Shown here piece by piece: positions 1-7,984 of a stretch of 64,000 nucleotides of DNA. The stretch lies in contig DASVVO010000064.1 in the NCBI GenBank assembly GCA_036386515.1, forward strand, positions 1-64,000, written 5' to 3'. Under the pieces are notes generated by a model. That model saw only the letters and a program-made list of their open reading frames with translations. It was not told the DNA's origin and ran no database searches. A program made the position numbers and the translations under genes. This DNA comes from JAIVJZ01 sp036386515. Its GTDB lineage: Bacteria; Acidobacteriota; Blastocatellia; Pyrinomonadales; Pyrinomonadaceae. Every line of letters starts with the position of its first letter. Position 1 is the first letter of the stretch.

Positions 1-15
1 TTAATTTCGTCATCG

Positions 16-594
16 TTAAATCGCCGTGAGCAACAGGTAGAGGACGTAGCCGCCGCACGCGACCGCGGACCAGAAGGCGGTCTCCTGCGCCCAGATGAGA
101 CGCCTCGCAGGATGCTCCGGCGCATATCCTTCACGCGCGTAAGCGAGCGCGGCGTGCGCCATCCACACGCCGAACAGCAGCAGCGACAACCCCAGCAGCG
201 CGAGCGGCCACAGGAACACCACGTAATGAAAGCGCACTAAAAAGATCAGCACCACGCCCGCCAACCCACTCAGCAACGCGCCCGCCAACCGGCCGCCGAC
301 GGCGTCGGCGCGCGCGCCTTCGGAAGTCGAGGGGATGAAATCGGGCGGAGCGTAAATGCGGCGTCGTGTCGGGTCGTAAGTCCCGCGCGTCGCGTCGTAA
401 GCCTGGCGCGCCGTGTCGTCTTTGAGCACGCCCCAAGCCTCGTTGATCGCCTTCATCTCCTCTTCGTCGCCGCCACGGTCGGGATGGTGCTCGACGGCCA
501 GTCGTTTATAACGACGCTCGATCTCGTCGCGCGAATCATCCTGTTCCGCGCCGAGCACCGTGTAATAATCGCGCCTCTCGTCAGCCTCGCCCAT
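16..594 (-). CDS. J-domain (DnaJ-like) membrane protein
   Basis: 192 aa. The N-terminal ~70 residues form a J domain with the diagnostic HPD triplet at residues 37-39, so it should stimulate an Hsp70 (DnaK) ATPase. There is no Gly/Phe-rich or zinc-finger region, so it is not canonical DnaJ. The C-terminal half has about three hydrophobic segments (roughly residues 100-120, 126-148 and 172-190), which would tether the J domain to the membrane. The start is the ATG at 594. Divergent from the next gene, with a purine/pyrimidine hairpin repeat between them. J-domain assignment is firm; the client is unknown. Confidence 0.85.
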   Translation of the reverse strand: MGEADERRDYYTVLGAEQDDSRDEIERRYKRLAVEHHPDRGGDEEEMKAINEAWGVLKDDTARQAYDATRGTYDPTRRRIYAPPDFIPSTSEGARADAVGGRLAGALLSGLAGVVLIFLVRFHYVVFLWPLALLGLSLLLFGVWMAHAALAYAREGYAPEHPARRLIWAQETAFWSAVACGGYVLYLLLTAI

Positions 595-658
595 GCCCCG
601 CCCCGCCGCCTCTTCTGGTGTGCCGATAACTCATACTAACCGCGCCGCGCGGCAGATA

Positions 659-768
659 CAAAGCAAGGGGAAAGGGTCAGGGGCAAAGGTGAAAGGGAGG
701 AAGAAACTCCGACCCGGCTATTTACCTTTTTCCCTTTCACCCTTACCCTTTCCCCTTCTCCCTTTGTG
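659..768. repeat. Intergenic hairpin repeat, AAGGGG/AAAGGGT word type
   Basis: The left arm (about 661-700) is a purine run built from AAGGGG, AAAGGG and AAAGGTGAAAGGG words. The right arm (about 721-766) is its imperfect pyrimidine complement, with a ~20-nt spacer. Same architecture and related words as the element at 15324-15420. This is the only copy lying between divergent genes. Confidence 0.7.
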
Positions 769-807
769 TTAAGCTAACGAAACTTTAAAGATGGCAGGTA
801 CACTGTG

Positions 808-1167
808 ATGGCTTTGCCTTTCGCGCCGGGCGACGATCTCATCTTCCAACTTGAGAGCGGCTTCGGGTTGCTGCGCGTCCTCGCCGTCGAGGAACGCGGC
901 GGCGAGATCGTCTGGCATCTGCTCGCCTACGAAGATTTTTTCCCCGATGTGGAGACGGCCGAAGCCGCGCTCCTTCAGGCTTCGCAACTCGGCGTGCGCG
1001 CCGCGCATCTGCCGCTCACCGATTACGCGTTCGGCAAAACTCCCGCCGCGCGCCTCGGCAACCGCCCCGTCGCGGAAGACGAACTCGCCGCCTATCGCGC
1101 GTGGAGCGCGAGCGGCGACGGCGTACCCTTCGACCGCTCCGCGCTCCTCATGCTCGGCTTGCGCTGA
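808..1167 (+). CDS. Conserved-looking hypothetical protein
   Basis: About 119 aa from ATG 808; a GTG lies immediately before it at 805. No signal peptide or membrane segment. Composition is that of a small soluble acidic alpha/beta protein, and I recognise no family. It ends 26 nt before the M1 peptidase ATG on the same strand, so the two are probably co-transcribed. The opposite-strand frame over the same DNA has shadow-like Arg/Ala-rich composition, which supports this strand. Function unknown. Confidence 0.6.
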   Translation: MALPFAPGDDLIFQLESGFGLLRVLAVEERGGEIVWHLLAYEDFFPDVETAEAALLQASQLGVRAAHLPLTDYAFGKTPAARLGNRPVAEDELAAYRAWSASGDGVPFDRSALLMLGLR

Positions 1168-1193
1168 ACCTTTCCACACGAGAAACTGAGACG

Positions 1194-2891
1194 ATGAATT
1201 TTCAACCCTACCCGCCGCCGCGACGTTTATTCCGGCGTCGCGGCCTGCCCGTCCTCCTGCTGCTGCTCGCCGCGCTCTGTTCCGCCGCCGTGGCCGAACG
1301 CCGCGAACGGCTCGTCGAAAACTGGCGTCCGCTCCACTACGACGTGACGCTCGTCTTCAATCAAGAACTCGGAGAACTCACGCGCGCCGAGACGAAGCTC
1401 GATGCGCTCGTCCTTAGCGACAACCTCGCCGTGCTCGATCTAGACTTCGGCGCGCTCACGATTGACGCCTTGAGCGTCGGAGGCCGTCCGGCGCGCTATG
1501 AACGACAGGGCGAACGGCTCAACGTCTTTCTCGCGCGCCCCGCGCGGCGCGGCGAACGCCTGCGCCTGAGCGTCGTCTATCATGGCCGACCGGCCGACGG
1601 CTTGATCCTGACGAACGACAAGGACGGCCGCCCTTCGGCCACCGGCGACAACTGGCCGAACCGCGTCCACCACTGGATACCCTCGCTCGATCACCCTTCG
1701 GCGAAAGCCACCGTCAGTTTCAACGTCACCGCGCCCGCGCGCGCCTCAGTCGTCGCCAACGGGCGTCTCGTCTCGCGCAGCCCGACCCGTTCGGGCGCGG
1801 ACGTGACGTGGACTTACAGCGAAGCCGCTCCCGTGCCGCCCTATTGCATGGTCGTCGCGGTCGGCGAGTTCGCCAGCGTCACGCCCGGCGTGCTGCTCCC
1901 GGCGCGCCATGCTCCCGTCTCTTACTACGTGCCGCCGTCGGAGCAAAAGTTCGCCATGCAGGGGTTCGGCGCGGCCATCCCGTCGCTCAAGTATTTCAGC
2001 CAAACGGTCGCGCCGTTTCCTTACGCGAAGCTCGCGCACATCGTCGGCGCGACGCGCTTCGGCGGCATGGAAAATTCCGGCGCGATCATTTATTCGCGCA
2101 CCCTCTTCGACCCGCGCGAGGGCGCGCCCCTGAGCGCGATCTTCGGTGTCCGGCGCGGCCTCGTCGAACTCATCGCGCACGAGACGGCGCACCAGTGGTT
2201 CGGCGACGCCGTGACGCCCGCCACCTGGTCTGACCTCTGGTTGAGCGAAGGCTTCGCCACTTACTACGCCGGTCTCTTCGTCGAGCACGCGGAGGGCGAA
2301 GCGGCCTTCCGCGATTACATGCGCCGCAAGCGCGAGGAATATCTCAAGTACGAACAGACGCGCCGCGCGCCCATCCACGACCGCGAGACCGAAGACCTGA
2401 ACGAACTCTTGAACCCGAACAACTACCAGAAAGGCGCGTGGGTCTTGCACATGCTCCGCGCCGAACTCGGCGACGCCGCTTTCTTCCGCGGCGTGCGCGC
2501 CTACTACCGCGCGCACCTCCACCGCAACGCCACCACCGAAGACCTGCGCGCCGCGCTCGAACGCGCCTCCGGCCGCGCCTTGCGCGAGTTCTTCGCGCGC
2601 TGGGTTTACGCGAGCGGCCACCCGCGCTACGAAGCCGCCTGGACTTGGAGCGCGGGCGCGCGGGCACGCGGCGGCGTGCTGACGCTCTCGCTCAGGCAGA
2701 CGCAAAACGACGGCGCGTATTTCCCCAACTCCGTCCCCGTGGAAATAGCGACGGGCGCGCGCGTGCGCCGCCTTAAACTCGCCCCGACCGGACGCGAAAC
2801 CGTCACGCGCATCAACCTGCCCGCGCGCCCCACGGGCGTGCGCTTCGACCCGCACGACACGATCCTCAAAGAGTTGACCGTCCGGCCGTAA
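1194..2891 (+). CDS. M1 family metallopeptidase (aminopeptidase N-like), exported
   Basis: 565 aa from ATG 1194. A signal peptide covers roughly residues 1-32 (Arg-rich n-region, Leu-rich core, Ala cleavage site). The exopeptidase signature GGMEN is at 290-294, the zinc site HETAH at 329-333 followed by WFG, and the third ligand Glu near 352 in LSEGF. This is a gluzincin aminopeptidase expected to trim N-terminal residues of peptides outside the cytoplasm. It is much shorter than the ~850-residue aminopeptidase N proteins because the C-terminal helical domain is mostly absent. An in-frame GTG upstream at 1101 would overlap the previous gene and destroy the signal peptide, so it was rejected. 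Confidence 0.92.
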   Translation: MNFQPYPPPRRLFRRRGLPVLLLLLAALCSAAVAERRERLVENWRPLHYDVTLVFNQELGELTRAETKLDALVLSDNLAVLDLDFGALTIDALSVGGRPARYERQGERLNVFLARPARRGERLRLSVVYHGRPADGLILTNDKDGRPSATGDNWPNRVHHWIPSLDHPSAKATVSFNVTAPARASVVANGRLVSRSPTRSGADVTWTYSEAAPVPPYCMVVAVGEFASVTPGVLLPARHAPVSYYVPPSEQKFAMQGFGAAIPSLKYFSQTVAPFPYAKLAHIVGATRFGGMENSGAIIYSRTLFDPREGAPLSAIFGVRRGLVELIAHETAHQWFGDAVTPATWSDLWLSEGFATYYAGLFVEHAEGEAAFRDYMRRKREEYLKYEQTRRAPIHDRETEDLNELLNPNNYQKGAWVLHMLRAELGDAAFFRGVRAYYRAHLHRNATTEDLRAALERASGRALREFFARWVYASGHPRYEAAWTWSAGARARGGVLTLSLRQTQNDGAYFPNSVPVEIATGARVRRLKLAPTGRETVTRINLPARPTGVRFDPHDTILKELTVRP

Positions 2892-2934
2892 TCAACACGC
2901 ACGCGCTCGACCCGTATGCGGGACGACGGCGAGT

Positions 2935-2998
2935 ATGAAGCCCCGGAGGGGATACGCGATCACGAATCCGTGATCGCGTATCCCCTCCGGGGCTTCAT
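2935..2998. terminator. Very long perfect hairpin between convergent genes
   Basis: Arms 2935-2964 and 2969-2998 are perfect 30-nt complements with a 4-nt AATC loop. A GC followed by TTTTA comes next on the plus strand. It lies between the convergent M1 peptidase and the large minus-strand surface protein, so it can act as a bidirectional terminator. The stem is far longer than usual. Confidence 0.8.
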
Positions 2999-3067
2999 GC
3001 TTTTATCGTCGAACCCAAATCACACGCGCACGCGCGGGTTAGATACCGCCGCGCGTGCGGGGGCTGT

Positions 3068-6000
3068 TCAGAGTTTGCCGAAGCGCAGCAGGTATTCGTT
3101 CGAGTTGAGGAACCCCCTGACCATCGTGCGATAGTCGGAGGGGTTGGCGTTGAGATATGTGAGCCAGTTGCGGTAGCCGTCGGGGTCTGGGTCGCGGCGC
3201 AGGTAGCCGAAGTATTGCATCGCCACGAACGCCTCGTTGAACTCCTTCGCCTCAACCGAAGGATGTTCCACGATGGCGCGCAAGACCTCGGCGCGCGTCA
3301 TTCTGCCCGCCTGAAGATCGGCGACGAGGGTCGAGCGCGTGACCGCGCCGTGCAAGGCCGCCTGCGCCGTCTGGAGCAGCTTGTCAACGTAGGCGGCGGG
3401 CGTCAGCGTGTCTGGATAGAGCGTTTTGAACTCGGGGCGCGCGAGCCAGTCTTGAGCGAAGGCGTCGCGCCTGGCGAAGACTTCCGCGCCGGTGGCGGCA
3501 GTCACGCTCGCCATGTCGGGGATGATCTCGGCGTAGCGCGGAATGCGCCCGAGCGAGACTTTGTAGAAGAGATAGACGAAATAGCCCTTCAACTGAAACT
3601 CTTGCGAGCGAAAGAAGGACGACGACACCGTGATGCGATCGCAGTCAGGATTCTGATGCACGTCGGAACAGTCGCGCAGGACGCGCAGCCAGGATTCGAG
3701 GCCGGGCGCATCGGGTTCGCGCGAGAGGAAGTCGAGATACTGCTGGCGCACGAAGAAGTCGGTGGCGAAACTCTCGTAGATGGGATTGGGCGCGTTCGCC
3801 GCATCGTTGTCAAAGAGGTTGAGCGTGGTGGTGCTTTGCGCGCCGAGCGTCGCCCCGGCGGGGCGGCTCAATTCGAGTTGGAGCGTTTCGTTCGGTTCGA
3901 CGTGGCCGTCGTCAATTAAGGAGACGGCGAACGACTTGCTCGTCTCGCCGGGGGCGAACGTGACGGTTCCGGCGGCGGTGGCGTAGTCGCAGCGCGCGTA
4001 GGCCGCGCCTTGCGGGTAGGGCGTGTTGTCCGGGCGGCGGGCGGTCGGGTCGCAGGGCACGGCCGCCGGGTCGTCGATGGTGCGATATTCGACGGCGACC
4101 GTGCCGGACGTGTCGCCCGTGCGCGTGACGTTGACGCTGACGCTCGTGTCGCCCTCCGTCGCTTGCAGCGGCGACGGGCTGAACTGGATCGTGTTCGGGC
4201 GGGCGAAGATTTCGTAGATCGTCCCGTCGGACAGGGAGACGACATAGAGGTTGCCGTCGGGCGCGCTCTGGATGTCGGTGGTGATGCCGAAGTCGCGGCC
4301 GAAGAGGAGACTTTCGCTTTCGGTGAGGTCGAACTTGTCCGCGTTGTCGGCGACGAGGTCGGCGAGGCGCGAATCGGTGAGGGCGAGGCGGCGGCGGTCG
4401 CCCGCGAGTTTGAAACGGAAGAGATAGCCGCCCGCGAGCGTCGTGCGCGACGCGCCGACGACGAGTGCGCCGTCGTTGGCCGCGCCGAGCGCGCGGCCGC
4501 GAACGAAGCCGAGCGACGACGGCGCAACCGCATACTTCCAACTGAATTCCGGCTCGGTGTAGACCGCGCCCGGCAGTTGGAAGAGACGCGCGAGGGCTTC
4601 CTCCGGCGTGTCGGCGATGCGGTCGGGCGACCAGCGGATTTGTTGTAGTCCGCCGCTGCGCCCGAGTTCGATCGCTTTGAACTCGGCGACGCGCGCGCTC
4701 GGCCCCATCAATTGAATCCAGCCGCCGTTGAAGGCGGGCACGACGCGGTTGATCTCGTCGAAGCTGTCGTCGCCGTTCTCCTGCGTCCAGAGTTGGCCGG
4801 AGGCGGGGTCGAAGGCCATCCCGAAACTGTTGCGGACGCCGTAGGCGAAAACTTTTTTGACGTTGGCGGCGGCCTCGTCCGAGAGGTTCGTGGCGGCGTT
4901 GAAGAAGGGATTATCGGCGGGCGTCGTGCCGTCGTCGTTGAGACGCAGGACGACGCCGGAGAGGTGCGCGTCGTCGGGCTGGGGGCCGCCGAATTGATCG
5001 TCCGACCCCTTCATGCCTTCGGGGTTGTGCCCGGTGATCAAGTTCTGCATCATGCCGCGCCGCCCGTTGTCGCCCATGATGATGTAGAGTTTGCCGTCGT
5101 GGCCGAAGCGGATGATGCCGCCGTTGTGATTGCCGCGCGAAGGCTGCGCCGCGTCCTGTTGCAGGGCGCGCAGTTTGATCAGGTTGCGTTCGAGCGTGAG
5201 CGTCGCGCCGTCCCAGAGAAAACTGTCCACGCGGTTGCCGAGCAGCGGCGTTTCGTCCGTGTTCGACGTGTCCACGCCCGTGCTGCTCTCAGTCCAGAAG
5301 AGATAGACGCGCGGGTTGGCCGGGAAATTCGGATGCAGCGCGATGCCGAGCAGGCCGCGCTCGGACGCGCTGTTGACGGCAAGGTCGAGCACCGCGCCAG
5401 CTCCCACCGCCGCGCCGGGCGTGATGCGAATCACCCTGCCCGAAGCCTTCTCCAGCACGAAGAAATCACCGGGGGCGATGACGGCGAGACCCGTCGGCTG
5501 ATTCAGACCGCCCCATAATTTCCTCACTCCCAGACCGGCATCGAGCATCGTGGGGCCGGTGACGAGCGTCGCGGTGGCCGTGTGCAGGGTGTTGCCGCTC
5601 GCGCCGGTGACGGTGAGGGTGAAGTTGCCGAGCGGCGCGTCCGCGCTCGTCGTGATGGTCAGGGTCGAACTGCGCGCGCTCGCATCGGTGATCTGGACGG
5701 AGGCCGGGTTGAAGGTCGCGCTGCCCGCGCCGGAGGGCAGCCCGGCCAGACTCAGGTTGACCGTGCCGGTGAAGTTGTTCGAGGGCGTGACGGTGACGGT
5801 ATACGCGCCGCTCGCGCCGGGGAGAATCGTCTGCGTGGCGGGCGTAAGGTTGAGGCTGAAGTCGCCCGCGGTGGCGGCGGGCGCGACGGTGGTGAAAGTG
5901 AAGTAGATATGGTCGCCGTCGGAGTTGCCGTTGCCGTTGGCGTGATTTCCGGCGGCGTAGAAGGAGACGGGGCCAACGTCTTCGGGCGGCGCAGTCCAGT

Positions 6001-6475
6001 TGAACGTCCACGTCGCGCCGCCAAGCTGGTTGTCGAAGTTGCCGGACGAGGTGTGTTCGATGTACTGGCGCGAGGGGAAGGGGCCTTGATTGTCGAGCAC
6101 CTGCGTGCGGCCGTCGCCGGTCGCGGAGAGCGTGCCCGCTTTGAGGTTGGTGTCGTCGAGCGCGGTGAGTTGGAAGCCCCAACGCTTGCGGGTCTGGTCG
6201 GCGTTAGAGTGGACGACGGAGACTTGATAGGTTTGGCCGGGGACGTAAGTTTGCGGGGCGTTGATCTTGATGCTGCCCGTGCCGGAGTCTTGTGGGAGGT
6301 GACATTCGCGGCAGGCGTCGGGTTCTTCGCCGGGAGCGCGCGTGTAACCGGCGGGCGGCCCGGCGGAGAAGGCGTGGACGGTGCGGTTCGTGAAATTGTT
6401 GGTGACGAGCAGAGACGCGCCCGCGACGATGAAGAGGGCGACGACGGCGAGTTTGAGTTGTTGAATCCTACGCAT
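3068..6475 (-). CDS. Secreted multidomain protein: choice-anchor V-like, glucose/sorbosone dehydrogenase-like, Calx-beta, DUF4214
   Basis: 1135 aa; ATG 6475 is preceded by an AGGA ribosome site. Order: signal/membrane segment (1-36); a Reelin/choice-anchor V-like beta domain that includes CRECH at 55-59, a CXXCH c-heme-type motif; an Ig-like beta domain (about 200-305); a PQQ-dependent glucose/sorbosone dehydrogenase-type propeller (about 310-760, opening with WGGLNQPTGLA); a Calx-beta domain (about 770-890); and a C-terminal DUF4214 pair ending in a YLLRFG motif. Expected outside the cytoplasm, oxidising sugars or binding a surface partner. Whether PQQ or heme is actually bound cannot be told. 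Its C-terminal module matches that of the protein at 10773-13799. Confidence 0.85.
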   Translation of the reverse strand: MRRIQQLKLAVVALFIVAGASLLVTNNFTNRTVHAFSAGPPAGYTRAPGEEPDACRECHLPQDSGTGSIKINAPQTYVPGQTYQVSVVHSNADQTRKRWGFQLTALDDTNLKAGTLSATGDGRTQVLDNQGPFPSRQYIEHTSSGNFDNQLGGATWTFNWTAPPEDVGPVSFYAAGNHANGNGNSDGDHIYFTFTTVAPAATAGDFSLNLTPATQTILPGASGAYTVTVTPSNNFTGTVNLSLAGLPSGAGSATFNPASVQITDASARSSTLTITTSADAPLGNFTLTVTGASGNTLHTATATLVTGPTMLDAGLGVRKLWGGLNQPTGLAVIAPGDFFVLEKASGRVIRITPGAAVGAGAVLDLAVNSASERGLLGIALHPNFPANPRVYLFWTESSTGVDTSNTDETPLLGNRVDSFLWDGATLTLERNLIKLRALQQDAAQPSRGNHNGGIIRFGHDGKLYIIMGDNGRRGMMQNLITGHNPEGMKGSDDQFGGPQPDDAHLSGVVLRLNDDGTTPADNPFFNAATNLSDEAAANVKKVFAYGVRNSFGMAFDPASGQLWTQENGDDSFDEINRVVPAFNGGWIQLMGPSARVAEFKAIELGRSGGLQQIRWSPDRIADTPEEALARLFQLPGAVYTEPEFSWKYAVAPSSLGFVRGRALGAANDGALVVGASRTTLAGGYLFRFKLAGDRRRLALTDSRLADLVADNADKFDLTESESLLFGRDFGITTDIQSAPDGNLYVVSLSDGTIYEIFARPNTIQFSPSPLQATEGDTSVSVNVTRTGDTSGTVAVEYRTIDDPAAVPCDPTARRPDNTPYPQGAAYARCDYATAAGTVTFAPGETSKSFAVSLIDDGHVEPNETLQLELSRPAGATLGAQSTTTLNLFDNDAANAPNPIYESFATDFFVRQQYLDFLSREPDAPGLESWLRVLRDCSDVHQNPDCDRITVSSSFFRSQEFQLKGYFVYLFYKVSLGRIPRYAEIIPDMASVTAATGAEVFARRDAFAQDWLARPEFKTLYPDTLTPAAYVDKLLQTAQAALHGAVTRSTLVADLQAGRMTRAEVLRAIVEHPSVEAKEFNEAFVAMQYFGYLRRDPDPDGYRNWLTYLNANPSDYRTMVRGFLNSNEYLLRFGKL

Positions 6476-6496
6476 GTTTCCTGACCGTTCGGAGCC

Positions 6497-7918
6497 TCAG
6501 GACATGAAGCCGAGATTCGCCGTGGGGAAACGCCCGATGAACGGGAAGACGAGCGGGATGTCGGTCGCCGATAGGCCGTACCAGGAGGCGAGCGTGGCGG
6601 CGTACTGCTCGACGGAGGTTGAAGGTATCCAACGCCCGCGCGTATCGGTGTCGTCGGGGCCGCCGAGCGCGAGCGTGGGGAAGCGGCCGTAGAGGTCGCC
6701 GCCGCGCACCGCGCCGCCCATCACGAACTGGTGGTTGCCCCAGCCGTGATCCGAGCCGACCGCGCCGCCCGTGCCCGCCGGTTGAAGCGTGCGCCCGAAG
6801 TCGGAGAGCGTGAAGGCGGTCACGCTCTCCTGCACGCCGAGTTCGACCATCGCATCGTAGAAAGCCTTCATCGCCGCGCTGACCTGCGTCAGCAAAGTCG
6901 CCTGCGCGCCGGTGGCCGTGCCCTGCCCGCTGTGCGTGTCGAAGCCGCCGAGTTGGCAGAAGAAGATTTGACGTTTGACGGCGAGCGTGTCGCGCAGTTT
7001 GATGAGGCGCGCCGCCTGTTCCAACTGGTAGCCGAGCGTCGTGTTCGGGAAGTCGGTCGTGAGCGTCGAGTTGGTCGAGGCGAGGGCGAGGCTGGTTTGA
7101 ATCGCCTGCTCGGTCACGTCGCGCGAAGCCTTCACGAGCGTCGCGCCCAAGTCCGCGCCGCGCAGGGCATCGAAGGCGGCGCGGCGGGCGTCGCGTTGCG
7201 CCGCGGTGTAACCGGCCGCGGTGGGCGGGTTGTTGAGCGGCAGGACGGTGGCGAGCGAGGTGCGCGCGTCGGGGATGCCGAGCGGACGCGTGCTCGCGCC
7301 CGTCGTAAAGAGCGACGTGCCCGCGATGGAGACGACCTGCGGGAACGACGCGCCGCCGTTCAGGGAGGCGGCGCGGTCGGCCGTGCGGCCGCCCCAACCC
7401 GTCGCGCTGGCGTCGTTCGAGACGGAGGTTTGCCACTGCGCGACCTGATCGGAGTGAGAGAATAGCTGGGAGGGTCGTTTGCCGGTGCCGTTGCGGTAGG
7501 TGTCGCGCGTGAGGGGTTCGACGAGCGGCCCAACGTTGGCGACGACGGCGAGTTGACGATTGTCGAACAGCGTCTTCAACTCCGGCATGGCCGGGTGCAG
7601 GCCGTACTCGCCGCCGCTCGTGGGACTGACGGGCAGCAAGCCTCCCGGCTGGCCGGGCGCGGCGAGCGCAAGCCCGGCGGCGGCGCGCACGCTGCCGTAT
7701 TCGCCGAAACGCGTGGCATCGACGGGCACGACCAGGTTGTTGCCGTCGTTGCCGCCGTTCAGGAAGATGCAGACCAAAGCCCTGTAGTCGGTCGCCGCCG
7801 AACCGCCCTGCGCGAGGGCGTGGACGAGTCCGAAGTCCTCGATGCCCGACATGAGCGCGGCTCCGCCGACGAGCGCGCAACCCGTCTGCCGTAAGAAATC
7901 TCTGCGTGTTGATGCCAT
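6497..7918 (-). CDS. DUF1501 domain-containing protein (Tat-exported)
   Basis: 473 aa. The N-terminus carries a twin-arginine signal (RRDFLRQ at residues 5-11, then a small-residue hydrophobic core). The body contains DUF1501 landmarks of the sulfatase/alkaline-phosphatase-like fold, including FLNGGNDGNNL, GGFDTHSGQ, FTLSDFGRT and SDHGWGNHQ. ATG 7918 follows a GAGGT ribosome site. It lies 66 nt downstream of the DUF1800 gene and 21 nt before the next gene. DUF1501 and DUF1800 are a recurrent pair in Acidobacteria and Planctomycetes; their biochemical role is unestablished, so only family and export are claimed. Confidence 0.92.
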   Translation of the reverse strand: MASTRRDFLRQTGCALVGGAALMSGIEDFGLVHALAQGGSAATDYRALVCIFLNGGNDGNNLVVPVDATRFGEYGSVRAAAGLALAAPGQPGGLLPVSPTSGGEYGLHPAMPELKTLFDNRQLAVVANVGPLVEPLTRDTYRNGTGKRPSQLFSHSDQVAQWQTSVSNDASATGWGGRTADRAASLNGGASFPQVVSIAGTSLFTTGASTRPLGIPDARTSLATVLPLNNPPTAAGYTAAQRDARRAAFDALRGADLGATLVKASRDVTEQAIQTSLALASTNSTLTTDFPNTTLGYQLEQAARLIKLRDTLAVKRQIFFCQLGGFDTHSGQGTATGAQATLLTQVSAAMKAFYDAMVELGVQESVTAFTLSDFGRTLQPAGTGGAVGSDHGWGNHQFVMGGAVRGGDLYGRFPTLALGGPDDTDTRGRWIPSTSVEQYAATLASWYGLSATDIPLVFPFIGRFPTANLGFMS

Positions 7919-7984
7919 AACGTTTACCTCTATCCGGGCGGCGAGCGGTGAGAAACTGTTTTTAACTCTTCGCCGCTCGCGCTT

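Noticed and set aside
1101..1193. Upstream in-frame start for the M1 peptidase
   Set aside because: Would overlap the previous gene and push the signal peptide inside the protein.
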